Positions 1-6,883 are shown, counted from the stretch's first letter. The stretch is DNA of 9,418 nt from Tessaracoccus flavescens (GCA_020741375.1 DYZF01000075.1:1-9418); one strand, 5' to 3'. The notes: generated by a model from the letters alone, not told the origin. Program-made: numbers and translations.

Positions 1-496
<496 letters not shown>

Positions 497-501
497 GAAT
501 A

Positions 502-912
502 ATGGATCGTCCCCCACTCATGGTTGAGGTCGTCTCGGCCGACCGTCAGGTCTGGTCGGGGGAGGCCGTCAACATCGTGGCGCGCACGGTCGAGGGCGAC
601 ATCGGCATCCTGCCGGGCCACGAGCCGCTGCTGGCGGTTCTCGTGCCTGGTGTCGTCGAGATCGTCACGGCTGACGGCCGCAGCGAATCGCTGGTGGTGG
701 ACGGCGGATTCATCTCCGTCGCCCACGGCCACGTCTCGGTGCTCGCCCAAGAAGCCACGCTCGGACACGAGGTTGGCATGGAGGAAGCCCGCAAGGAGCT
801 TGCTCCGCTCGAGGCCAAGGCCCTGCAGGGCCAGGCCGATGACGCCGAGATTCACCGTCTGCGGATTCTGAAGGCTCAGATCCGTGCGGGTGAGAAGGCG
901 AACGGAAACTAG
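502..912 (+). CDS. atpC: ATP synthase F1 subunit epsilon
   Basis: This is the epsilon subunit of the F1 central stalk, which couples rotation to catalysis and restrains ATP hydrolysis. Its 136 residues are the normal family length. The first ~85 residues form the beta-sandwich domain (VEVVSADRQVWSGEA near the start, then GDIGILPGHEPLLAVL at about residues 32-47, and VDGGFISVAHGHVSVLA). Residues ~90-132 are charged and Ala-rich, fitting the two C-terminal helices. It starts 5 bp after the atpD stop, the standard end of an atp operon. A Shine-Dalgarno-like AGAAGGA at 483-489 lies 12 nt before the ATG at 502. A second ATG at 520 (residue 7) would also leave the whole domain intact, so the exact start is slightly uncertain. 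A hairpin follows the gene. Confidence 0.96.
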   Translation: MDRPPLMVEVVSADRQVWSGEAVNIVARTVEGDIGILPGHEPLLAVLVPGVVEIVTADGRSESLVVDGGFISVAHGHVSVLAQEATLGHEVGMEEARKELAPLEAKALQGQADDAEIHRLRILKAQIRAGEKANGN

Positions 913-926
913 TTACGCACACGCAT

Positions 927-962
927 GTCAGGGCGGTTCCTCGGATGAGGGGCTGCCCTGAC
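927..962 (+). terminator. hairpin after atpC, probable end of the atp operon
   Basis: GTCAGGGC at 927-934 pairs perfectly with GCCCTGAC at 955-962. Inside the loop, CCTC at 939-942 can pair with GAGG at 947-950, giving a two-tier stem. No T-tract follows, which is common for hairpin terminators in high-GC actinobacteria. The position just after the last atp gene and before a gene with its own strong ribosome site supports a terminator or an mRNA 3'-end stabiliser. That it terminates is inference. Confidence 0.55.
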
Positions 963-971
963 TGCATAGTT

Positions 972-978
972 GAAGGAG
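972..978 (+). promoter_or_regulatory. ribosome binding site that sets the DUF2550 start
   Basis: GAAGGAG lies 9 nt upstream of the ATG at 988. It overlaps a possible TTG start at 970, which makes that earlier start unlikely and favours 988. Confidence 0.75.
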
Positions 979-987
979 TACCTGCAC

Positions 988-1449
988 ATGCCGTGGGAGA
1001 TCGTGATCGCGACTGTGATCGTGATTGCTCTTCTGCTGCTGCCGTTCGTCCTCCTGTACTTGCGCCGCCGCTGGCTCACCGGCCAGGGCGGTCTTTTTGA
1101 TTGCGCCTACCGGATGCGCGACGACACTCCTGGCGCCGGGTGGGTGCTGGGCGTGGCGCGCTACCGCGGCGAATCGCTGGAGTGGTTCCGCGCCTTCTCG
1201 CTGAGCTTCAGCCCGAAGCTGGTGCTGGAACGCACCGGCTCCACCTTCTTGACGCAGCGAGTGCCCTCCGGCGTAGAGGCCATCGCGCTGTTCGACGATT
1301 CTGTCGTGATCACGCTGAAGGAGCGGGCCTCGGAGCGCGTCCACACCCTCTCGATGGCCCCCGACGACGTGCTGGGCCTGATGAGCTGGCTCGAATCCGC
1401 GCCGCCCGGCAGCAACTATCTACCGGGCAGCGGCGGCTCTCCGCACTAG
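988..1449 (+). CDS. DUF2550 family membrane-anchored protein
   Basis: The function is unknown. The predicted product has 153 residues. Residues ~4-24 form one hydrophobic segment (VIVIALLLLPFVLLY), followed by basic RRRW, so the protein is probably a single-pass membrane protein with the rest of the chain on the cytoplasmic side. The soluble part contains the family pattern GLFDCAYR...GWVLGVARY...LEWFRAFSLSFSPK...ERTG, then a stretch around VVITLKERASERVHTLSMAP. DUF2550 genes are known directly downstream of atpC in actinobacteria, including mycobacteria, and the same order is seen here. The start at 988 rests on GAAGGAG at 972-978; a TTG at 970 would add six residues. The stop is 4 bp from the convergent adenosyltransferase stop. 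Family assignment is by recognised pattern and position; no role in ATP synthase is shown. Confidence 0.85.
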   Translation: MPWEIVIATVIVIALLLLPFVLLYLRRRWLTGQGGLFDCAYRMRDDTPGAGWVLGVARYRGESLEWFRAFSLSFSPKLVLERTGSTFLTQRVPSGVEAIALFDDSVVITLKERASERVHTLSMAPDDVLGLMSWLESAPPGSNYLPGSGGSPH

Positions 1450-1457
1450 CCGGCTAG
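1446..1457. repeat. 12-bp perfect palindrome spanning two convergent stop codons
   Basis: CTAGCCGGCTAG reads the same on both strands. Its left TAG (1447-1449) is the DUF2550 stop, and its right CTA (1454-1456) is the adenosyltransferase stop on the other strand. Flanking CCGC (1441-1444) and GCGG (1457-1460) extend the symmetry with a 2-nt bulge. It could act as a short bidirectional transcript end, but it has no loop and no T-tract. Confidence 0.5.
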
Positions 1458-2056
1458 CGGCGGTTCGGGTTCTCCCGGTCGGTGCCCGGCACCCAGAGGA
1501 TTTCGCCCTCGGTGCCGTTGGCTGCGCGCGACATGATGAACAACAGGTCTGAGAGCCGGTTGAGATACGTGATCGCCAGCAGGTTGATGCCGCCGGTCTC
1601 ATCCGTCCCGAACTCCTCCACGCAGCGCCACGCCTGACGCTCCGCCCTGCGGGTGATGGTGCGGGCCACGTGCAGCTGGGCGCCCGCCTGAGTGCCACCG
1701 GGCAGGATGAAGGAGCGCAGCACCGGAAGGTCCTCCTGCAGCTCGTCGCAGAAGGCCTCCAAACGATCGACGGAGGCCTGCTCGATGCGCAGGGGCGCCC
1801 ACTTGGGTTCCGGGTTCAGGGGCGTGGAGAGGTCTGCCCCCACGTCGAATAGCTCGTTCTGGATCAGCGACAGCATCTCGACGAGACGCTCGGGCAGGCC
1901 CCCGAAGGCGAGGGCCAGCCCGACAGCGGAGTTCGCCTCGTCGACGTGGCCGTAGGCCTCGACGCGGGCGTCCGTCTTGCGGGCCTCGGAGTTGTCGGAG
2001 AGGCGGGTGGTGCCGGCGTCGCCGGTGCGGGTGTAGATCTTCGAGAGTGTGACCAT
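1454..2056 (-). CDS. PduO-type cob(I)alamin adenosyltransferase
   Basis: This enzyme transfers the 5'-deoxyadenosyl group of ATP to cob(I)alamin, making adenosylcobalamin, and can deliver it to methylmalonyl-CoA mutase. The product is 200 residues, close to the usual length of about 190. It carries the N-terminal ATP-binding motif TRTGDAGTT at residues 9-17, RVEAYGHVDEANS at 31-43, FILPGGTQAGAQLHVART at 116-133 with RRAER at 136-140, and YLNRLSDLLF at 164-173. All are PduO/MMAB landmarks. It is unrelated in sequence to the CobA/BtuR type. The ATG at 2056 keeps the N-terminal motif at its normal place. No ribosome site precedes it; instead TAGATT sits 6 nt upstream, suggesting a leaderless mRNA. 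The gene converges with DUF2550 and diverges from the cyclophilin gene, so it is probably transcribed alone. Functionally it pairs with the epimerase at 6981-7430. Confidence 0.94.
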   Translation of the reverse strand: MVTLSKIYTRTGDAGTTRLSDNSEARKTDARVEAYGHVDEANSAVGLALAFGGLPERLVEMLSLIQNELFDVGADLSTPLNPEPKWAPLRIEQASVDRLEAFCDELQEDLPVLRSFILPGGTQAGAQLHVARTITRRAERQAWRCVEEFGTDETGGINLLAITYLNRLSDLLFIMSRAANGTEGEILWVPGTDRENPNRR

Positions 2057-2062
2057 GTACCC

Positions 2063-2090
2063 AATCTATGCCACAGTGTGGGGGTGCGAA
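2063..2090 (-). promoter_or_regulatory. candidate promoter giving a leaderless adenosyltransferase mRNA
   Basis: On the minus strand, TAGATT (2063-2068) matches the actinobacterial -10 pattern TAnnnT and lies exactly 6 nt before the ATG. Transcription would then start at or next to the A of the ATG. A weak -35-like TTCGCA (2085-2090) lies 16 nt further upstream. The absence of a Shine-Dalgarno sequence fits. The -35 overlaps the first codons of the divergent cyclophilin gene. Confidence 0.5.
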
Positions 2091-2734
2091 CTTCCCACCT
2101 CTTGATGGCGGTTGCCCTGCTGGCGGTCGCCGGTTGTGCCGACGCCAACCAGTCCAACACCGGCGGATCCGTGCAGGGCGAGATGGTTGAGTGCAGCTAT
2201 CCACCGGACGGTGAGCCTGCGAAGGCGGTGGATCCGCCGTCGACGACCGCGTCGAACACCGGCGAGGTGACCGCGACGGTTCACCTGACGGCGGGCGACG
2301 TCACCATCACGATGGATCGGGCGCAGGCGCCGTGCAACATCAACTCGTTCGTGTCGCTGGCCCAGCAGGGGTACTTCGACAACACCGAGTGCCATCGCCT
2401 CACCGACTTCGGCATCTTCGTGCTGCAGTGCGGGGACCCCACTGCCACCGGCACCGGCGGCCCCGGCTACACCATCGTCGATGAGGTGACCCGGGATCTG
2501 ACCTATCCGGCAGGCACCGTGGCCATGGCGAAGCGACCTTCGCCGAACACCGCAGGTTCCCAGTTCTTCCTCGTGTACGCCGACACCGACCTCCCGCCGG
2601 AGTACACGGTGTTGGGGACGATGGATCAGGCAGGCACCGACGTGGTGGGGGGCATCGCCGCCCAAGGTGTGGACGGCTTCGACAAGACCTCGCCGATCGC
2701 TGAGGCGAAGATCACCTCGGTCACGCTGGGTTAG
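2084..2734 (+). CDS. cyclophilin-type peptidyl-prolyl isomerase, lipoprotein
   Basis: This is a cis-trans prolyl isomerase that would help fold proteins outside the cytoplasmic membrane. It is the actinobacterial lipoprotein type, like mycobacterial PpiB. With the GTG start at 2084 it has 216 residues. A short hydrophobic signal ends in a lipobox, VAGC at 15-18, so Cys18 would be lipid-modified. A Ser/Thr/Pro-rich linker leads to the cyclophilin domain (~62-216). That domain has CHRL at 103-106 with the catalytic Arg105, QCGDP at 115-119, GTGGPGY at 123-129, and GSQFFL at 158-163 (Gln160, Phe161). Tyr174 stands where human cyclophilin A has His126, as in many bacterial members. Four more cysteines (37, 84, 103, 116) could form disulphides. 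GTG at 2078 is an alternative start adding two residues. The gene begins 27 bp from the divergent adenosyltransferase start, with no clear ribosome site. Confidence 0.9.
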   Translation: MRTSHLLMAVALLAVAGCADANQSNTGGSVQGEMVECSYPPDGEPAKAVDPPSTTASNTGEVTATVHLTAGDVTITMDRAQAPCNINSFVSLAQQGYFDNTECHRLTDFGIFVLQCGDPTATGTGGPGYTIVDEVTRDLTYPAGTVAMAKRPSPNTAGSQFFLVYADTDLPPEYTVLGTMDQAGTDVVGGIAAQGVDGFDKTSPIAEAKITSVTLG

Positions 2735-2740
2735 CGCGGG

Positions 2741-3520
2741 TTACTCCTGGGTGGTCGCCAGGAACCGATCCGCGACCGCCGTGAAGGCTTCCGGATCGTC
2801 CGCGTGCACCCAGTGCCCGGCCCGCTTCAGCGTCACCTGCAGCACGCGCGGGAAGAGTTCCCGCATGGGGGCCAGATGCTCCGGCTGGACATAGGGAGAG
2901 CGGCCTCCGTTGACCCACAGGACGGGACCGTCGTAGGTGCCGTCGATCGGATCCCAGCCGCCGATCTTGTGGAGCGAATCGCCGAGCAGGTCGAGGTTGG
3001 CCAACCAGAACCAGTGTTCACCCGCGAGACGCAGGTTCTGCAGCAGGAAGCGCCGGACGACCACGTCAGGAATGAGCTCGGCCAGCTCCTTGTCGGCGAA
3101 GGTGCGGCTGCTGACCTCGTCGAGGTTCAGGGTGCGCAGGGCCGCCACCAGATTGACGAAGTTGGCCGCCGCCACGTTGCGCGCCGGGGAGATGTCCACG
3201 ATCATCAGCCTGTCCACCAGCGACGGCTGACGCAGCGCGATGCGCATGGCGATCTTCCCGCCGAGCGAGTGACCGATCAGTGCGACGGGCTCGTCGAAGG
3301 TCTCCTCGAGCCACTCGATCACCTCGTCGGCCTGGCCGTCGAGGGAGAAGGATTCGGTCCACGGCGAGCGGCCATGGTTGGGGAGGTCCACCAAGTGACA
3401 GGTGGCGACGTTGGCCAGAGCCGATGCGATCGATCCCCAGTTCTTGCCCTGACCGAAGAGGCCATGGAGGAAGACGGCATGGATGGGGCCGGAGCCGACG
3501 GTGAGCGAGTGCAATTTCAT
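2741..3520 (-). CDS. alpha/beta hydrolase, YbfF/ABHD11-like esterase
   Basis: This is a 259-residue serine hydrolase with no signal peptide, so probably cytoplasmic. It resembles YbfF/ABHD11 esterases, which cleave short acyl esters and acyl-CoA-like thioesters; the true substrate cannot be read from sequence. The order of landmarks is: oxyanion-hole HGLFG at 19-23, LVDLPNHGRS at 43-52, nucleophile elbow GHSLGG at 83-88 (Ser85), VDISP at 108-112 with Asp109 in the position of the YbfF-type acid, and AGHWVHADDP at 234-243 with catalytic His236. The triad is complete. It starts 3 bp after the stop of the Cys/His-rich gene, making it third in the nucS operon. No strong ribosome site is seen, so translation probably depends on coupling. 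It converges with the cyclophilin gene, 6 bp between stops. Dihydrolipoamide acyltransferase-like or MenH-like annotations are possible but less fitting. Confidence 0.88.
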   Translation of the reverse strand: MKLHSLTVGSGPIHAVFLHGLFGQGKNWGSIASALANVATCHLVDLPNHGRSPWTESFSLDGQADEVIEWLEETFDEPVALIGHSLGGKIAMRIALRQPSLVDRLMIVDISPARNVAAANFVNLVAALRTLNLDEVSSRTFADKELAELIPDVVVRRFLLQNLRLAGEHWFWLANLDLLGDSLHKIGGWDPIDGTYDGPVLWVNGGRSPYVQPEHLAPMRELFPRVLQVTLKRAGHWVHADDPEAFTAVADRFLATTQE

Positions 3521-3523
3521 GGG

Positions 3524-3796
3524 TTATGCCTGATTCCAGCAATGCGTGTGCCAGTGACGGCGGATGTCCAGCCCGGCGTCGATGCCGAGTGGGGGAGTGA
3601 CGGGCCACGTCACCACGTGGGCCGTGCCGATGGCCACCACCTGCTGGCAACCCGGGCAGCGGTATTGCTTTTCGGCGCGCTGCGCGCTGACGTCGCGGAC
3701 GATGTACTCCACGCCGCGCTTGGAGACCTTGCGCTGCGACCCTCCGCCGAGCAGGGGCCGGGGAGCCCGGAGATGCTTCGAGGGGCGCTTCGCCAT
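3524..3796 (-). CDS. small Cys/His-rich protein coupled to nucS (often annotated 'ATP/GTP-binding protein')
   Basis: The product has 90 residues and no demonstrated function. The first ~25 are basic (RPSKHLRAPR, QRKVSKR). The core has YRCPGC at 45-50, His60, and a C-terminal block RRHWHTHCW at 79-87. Cys47, Cys50, His60, His81/83/85 and Cys86 could form a zinc site resembling a zinc ribbon or degenerate HNH fold. I recognise the pattern as a short actinobacterial family found beside nucS and often labelled ATP/GTP-binding, although I see no Walker motif here. The ATG at 3796 overlaps the nucS TGA by one base (TGATG), pointing to coupled translation. An in-frame upstream start near 3859 would lie inside nucS and add Arg-rich residues; I reject it. 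A DNA-binding accessory to NucS is inference from context. Confidence 0.8.
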   Translation of the reverse strand: MAKRPSKHLRAPRPLLGGGSQRKVSKRGVEYIVRDVSAQRAEKQYRCPGCQQVVAIGTAHVVTWPVTPPLGIDAGLDIRRHWHTHCWNQA

Positions 3797-4488
3797 CAGA
3801 ACAGCCGCTCGTCTGCGTTGTCGAGTCCGCGCAGCGCGTCGTAATCCACCAGCCGGCATTCGATGCCGCGGTCGGTGGCGAGCACCCTGGCCTGGGGCTT
3901 GATCTGCTGGGCGGCGAAGATGCCTCGAACCGGCGACAGACCGGGATCGCGGTTCATGAGTTCGAGGTAGCGGGTGAGTTGCTCGACTCCGTCGATCTCA
4001 CCGCGCCGCTTGACCTCGACGGCGACGTAGCCGGCCTCGTCGCGGCACAGAAGATCCACGGGGCCGATGGGGGTGAGGTACTCGCGCTGGATCAGTTTGA
4101 GGTTGGTGCCCAAGGTGGTGGGGTGCTCTGCCAGCAGCGCCTGCAGATGCGCCTCGACGCCGTCCTTCTGCAGGCCGGGATCGAGGCCGAGCTCATGGGC
4201 GCTGTCGTGCAGCACTTCGGCGATGGAGATGCGCAGCGTGTCGCCGTCCTTGGCCCGGACGCGCCACACCTCGGTGACGCCGAGCGTTTCGGCCGCGTCG
4301 CCGTCGGGCTCATCGACGTGCAGCGTGCACGGGGGGCTCATCCAGTTGAGCGGCTTGTAGGCGCGGTCGTCGGCGTGGACGGACACGGAGCCGTCGGCCT
4401 TGACGAGGATGAGGCGAGTGGCCATGGGGAGGTGGGCGGTGAGCCTACCGACGTAGTCAACCTGACACCGAGCAATCACCAAACGCAC
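3796..4488 (-). CDS. nucS: mismatch-specific endonuclease NucS/EndoMS
   Basis: NucS cuts both strands at mismatched base pairs and is the core of mismatch repair in actinobacteria and archaea that lack MutS and MutL. The product is 230 residues, slightly longer than the mycobacterial form as I remember it, because of extra residues around 57-72 ([12 protein letters not shown]). The N-terminal DNA-binding and dimerisation half carries RLTAHLP (15-21) and [20 protein letters not shown] (32-51). The C-terminal RecB-like nuclease half has GPVDLL with Asp145, [20 protein letters not shown] from 157 with Glu158 and Lys160, and [11 protein letters not shown]. All expected catalytic residues are present. 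It ends in DERLF, matching the C-terminal beta-clamp-binding tail described for bacterial NucS. The GTG start at 4488 is backed by the family N-terminus MRLVIA. It is first in an operon with the next two genes. Confidence 0.96.
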   Translation of the reverse strand: MRLVIARCQVDYVGRLTAHLPMATRLILVKADGSVSVHADDRAYKPLNWMSPPCTLHVDEPDGDAAETLGVTEVWRVRAKDGDTLRISIAEVLHDSAHELGLDPGLQKDGVEAHLQALLAEHPTTLGTNLKLIQREYLTPIGPVDLLCRDEAGYVAVEVKRRGEIDGVEQLTRYLELMNRDPGLSPVRGIFAAQQIKPQARVLATDRGIECRLVDYDALRGLDNADERLF

Positions 4489-4494
4489 CCCCCA

Positions 4495-4522
4495 AACCTA
4501 CCAACCTCCGGCAGGCGGGCAA
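4495..4522 (-). promoter_or_regulatory. candidate promoter giving a leaderless nucS mRNA
   Basis: On the minus strand, TAGGTT (4495-4500) fits TAnnnT and lies exactly 6 nt upstream of the nucS GTG. TTGCCC (4517-4522) lies 16 nt further up as a weak -35. The only Shine-Dalgarno-like GGAGG here (4505-4509) is 16 nt from the start, too far to serve it well. This is the same geometry as at the adenosyltransferase gene. Confidence 0.5.
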
Positions 4523-4538
4523 AAGCGCCTAAGAGGCG
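4521..4538 (-). terminator. weak hairpin with T-run at the end of the AI-2E family gene
   Basis: Read on the minus strand, CGCCT (4534-4538) and AGGCG (4526-4530) form a 5-bp stem with a 3-nt loop, followed by C and four Ts (4521-4524). It overlaps the stop codon of the membrane-protein gene and the candidate nucS promoter. The stem is short, so termination would be partial at best. Confidence 0.3.
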
Positions 4539-5770
4539 TCCAGTGCGGGCTGCACGATCTCCCGGAACAAGAGCAGTAGAGCGGCCGTGGCGGGGATGGC
4601 GATGACGGCGCCGATGACGCCGAACAGCATGCCGCCGATGATGGCCGAGAGCACCACGAGGGCCCCGGGCACCTTGACGGTGCGCTTCATCACATTGGGG
4701 TAGACCACGTAGGCGTCGAACTGCTGGTAGATGAGGAAGTACACGATGGTGGCGATGCCGGTGGTGGGGCTGACGGCGAAGCCCACGATCGCGACGACCA
4801 CCATGGCCAGGGTGGACCCCACAAGGGGGATGAAGCAGAAGAGCGCGACGACGAACGCCAGCGCCAGCGAATAGGAGCCCAGCCCGGCGATGTTCATGAA
4901 GATGAACGCGCACACGGAGGCGACGCTGACGATGACGAACATGCCCGTGATGTAGCCCGACACCCCTCGAAAGATCTCATCCGCCAGGTACTTGGCCCGG
5001 GGGCGCCTCGACGCCGGGGCGAACGCGTAGATCGTCTCCTTGATCGCCGGTAGCGAGGCCAGGAAGTAGATCGTCAGCACCAGCGTGACGATGACCGAGA
5101 ACAGCAGGTTGGCCACCAACCGTCCCGCGCCCATCAGCCCGCCGAAGAGGGTGTCGATGAGAGAACCCGACGTGAGGAACTCAGTGACCCGCTCCACGAT
5201 CTGGTACTCGCGATCCAGCTCCGCCACCCGTGGATGGCTGGCTAGGTTCCGCAGGAGTTCTGGGAGGTTCTGGCTGAGCCGCTGCGTCTGCTCGGTGAAC
5301 ACGGGGACCAGTGCGGTGAGGCCGATGGCGACCGCGCCGAGCATGGTGAGCGTGATGATCGTGACGGCGGCGGTGCGGGGCACCCGGCGCACCGTCAGGA
5401 ACTCGACGGCTGGGTTGAGGCCCAAGGCCAGAAACAGGGCCAGCACCACGAGGATGATGACGCTCTGGACAGCCGTGACCGCTTGGGCCAAGGCCAGGGC
5501 CACCAGCACACCGACGGCGCCGAGGAAGCCCATCGCGAAGGGTGATCGGCCCTGCACCGTCTCCGACGGCGCCACGATGATGGGGGGCACCGGGACCGGT
5601 TCGTCCACGGGGACCGGGGCGAGGAACTTCTTCGCGCCGCGGGTTGCCGACCCGACGGCGCGGAACAGCCCGAAGCGTCGACGCCGACGAGTCGGCTCAG
5701 CGGGCTGCATTGCGCCGGCGTCGTCGGCGGGGCCGATCGGCTCGACGGAATCGTCAGAGGATGTGGTCAC
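4529..5770 (-). CDS. AI-2E family transporter (UPF0118/PerM-like) membrane protein
   Basis: This is a 413-residue polytopic membrane protein of the AI-2E/UPF0118 family. Members have been linked to autoinducer-2 export or ion transport; the substrate here is unknown. The first ~75 residues are a soluble acidic then basic, Pro-rich tail (TRRRRRFG at 27-34; repeated PVPV/PVP at 53-63). Hydrophobic segments follow at about 77-100, 102-120, 133-156, 218-240, 272-295, 300-330, 337-350 and 367-402. A long amphipathic stretch at 157-215 is the usual central soluble domain. Family signatures are FIPLVGS at 313-319, YQQFDAYVVYPNVMKRTV at 348-365 and GGMLFGVIGAVIAIP at 379-393. The GTG start at 5770 overlaps the coiled-coil gene stop by 4 nt (GTGA), so the two are co-translated. 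No earlier start is needed. Confidence 0.9.
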   Translation of the reverse strand: MTTSSDDSVEPIGPADDAGAMQPAEPTRRRRRFGLFRAVGSATRGAKKFLAPVPVDEPVPVPPIIVAPSETVQGRSPFAMGFLGAVGVLVALALAQAVTAVQSVIILVVLALFLALGLNPAVEFLTVRRVPRTAAVTIITLTMLGAVAIGLTALVPVFTEQTQRLSQNLPELLRNLASHPRVAELDREYQIVERVTEFLTSGSLIDTLFGGLMGAGRLVANLLFSVIVTLVLTIYFLASLPAIKETIYAFAPASRRPRAKYLADEIFRGVSGYITGMFVIVSVASVCAFIFMNIAGLGSYSLALAFVVALFCFIPLVGSTLAMVVVAIVGFAVSPTTGIATIVYFLIYQQFDAYVVYPNVMKRTVKVPGALVVLSAIIGGMLFGVIGAVIAIPATAALLLLFREIVQPALDAS

Positions 5771-6876
5771 CGCTCACCAGCGTTGGGGCTGATGACCACC
5801 GTGGCTTGGTCCTCGGGGTTGGCGTCGTCATCGTGCGTGCCCTCGCCGGGGTACTGCTCGCTAGATTCTTGAGCCAGCTGACGCAGATCGCCCAACTGGG
5901 CCAGCGCGGTGGCGCGACGGGTCTCCAGAGCGGCGATCTCTCGCTCGAGCTGCTCCTTGCGCCACGCCAGCTTCTCCTCGAGCTCGGCTTCGGCGTCGCG
6001 GGCGCGTTCGCGCATGGTGTTGAGGGTCTCTTCGCTCTGCCGGGTGGCGGCGAGCCGCACCTCTTCCGCCGCCTCGACGGCCTCGGCGCGGATGCGTTGT
6101 GCCTCTGCTCGCGCCTCGTTGGCTCGTTCGGCCGCGTCGGCCGCGTCCTTCTCGGACTGGGCGAGGCGAGCGGTGATGGATTCGTCGGCCGCCTTGGCGG
6201 CGGCAGCGGACTCGGCGAGCTGCGCTTCAGCCGTCTTCTCGGCCGCCAACTGGGTCTCGGCCGCCTTGCGGGCGGCCTCGCGCACCATCCGCTGGGCCTC
6301 GACGCGGGCGGTCTCAAGAATGCTCTGGGCTTGCGCGTTCGCGCCGTCGACGATGCTCGCGGCGCGCGCCTTGCTGTCCTCTATCGCCATGTCGCCGTCG
6401 CGGCGAGCCATCTCCAGTGTCTGCTTGCCGATGTCGGCCTGCTCTTGGCGCAACTGCCGGAGCCCGGCCAGGCCGGTGAGGCGGACGTCGTCGGCCTCCT
6501 GCTGGGCCGATTCGCGCAGCGCCGACGCCGTGCGCCGGGCCTCCGTCTTGATCCGCTCGGCCTCATGCTCGGCCCGCGTGACGATGTCGCCGGCCTGCGC
6601 CTCGGCCGCGCGAAGGAGCCCGGTGGCATGGGCTCCGAGGCGGCTGAAATCGGTGGTGCCTACCTCGGACTTCACGAACTCGACCTCGCGGGTGCGTTCG
6701 CGCACCTGCGCCTTGAGGGAGCGGACCTTCGCCTCGATCTCACGCACGTAACCGTCGACCGAATGCTTGTCGTATCCGAGCATGGCCGACGGGAAGCTGC
6801 CAGCGGCGGAAGCCTGTTCGTCGAAAAGGTTGAGGCCGGTCTCTTCGGTCTCAAGATCGCGGGACGACTCGCTCAC
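5767..6876 (-). CDS. DivIVA-like/Scy-FilP-like coiled-coil protein
   Basis: The product is a 369-residue Ala/Glu/Arg-rich protein expected to form a long coiled coil. After an acidic N-terminus, residues 28-54 (FPSAMLGYDKHSVDGYVREI at 28-47) resemble the membrane-curvature-sensing start of DivIVA proteins. Then comes a block with FSRLGAHATGLLRAAEAQA at 77-95, of the kind found in Scy and related Streptomyces proteins. Residues ~90-335 are nearly unbroken helix with hendecad-like spacing (repeated A-E-A, EAxR). The tail after 340 is disordered and acidic. In Streptomyces, Scy and FilP organise polar growth, and their genes lie near methylmalonyl-CoA epimerase, as here; that supports the assignment. 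The GTG start at 6876 has GAAAGGA (6884-6890) 7 nt upstream. The 3' end overlaps the AI-2E family gene by 4 nt. A cell-pole scaffold role is inference. Confidence 0.85.
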   Translation of the reverse strand: MSESSRDLETEETGLNLFDEQASAAGSFPSAMLGYDKHSVDGYVREIEAKVRSLKAQVRERTREVEFVKSEVGTTDFSRLGAHATGLLRAAEAQAGDIVTRAEHEAERIKTEARRTASALRESAQQEADDVRLTGLAGLRQLRQEQADIGKQTLEMARRDGDMAIEDSKARAASIVDGANAQAQSILETARVEAQRMVREAARKAAETQLAAEKTAEAQLAESAAAAKAADESITARLAQSEKDAADAAERANEARAEAQRIRAEAVEAAEEVRLAATRQSEETLNTMRERARDAEAELEEKLAWRKEQLEREIAALETRRATALAQLGDLRQLAQESSEQYPGEGTHDDDANPEDQATVVISPNAGER

Positions 6877-6883
6877 AGTGATG

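Noticed and set aside
1599..2204. 201-codon minus-strand frame overlapping the adenosyltransferase
   Set aside because: It is Arg/Pro/Gly-rich, out of frame with the recognised enzyme, and a typical high-GC artefact.
2723..2734. Short CGCT/AGCG hairpin over the cyclophilin stop codon
   Set aside because: A 4-bp stem without a T-run is expected by chance in this GC content.
2804..3844. 346-codon open frame on the + strand opposite the hydrolase and Cys/His-rich genes
   Set aside because: The minus-strand frames carry intact catalytic motifs; this one shows none and spans several genes.
3797..3859. Longer N-terminus for the Cys/His-rich protein
   Set aside because: It would start inside nucS and add an Arg-rich stretch unlike the family. 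The ATG overlapping the nucS stop is the better start.
3979..4605. 208-codon open frame on the + strand opposite nucS
   Set aside because: It is a shadow of nucS, with no recognisable domain and no ribosome site.
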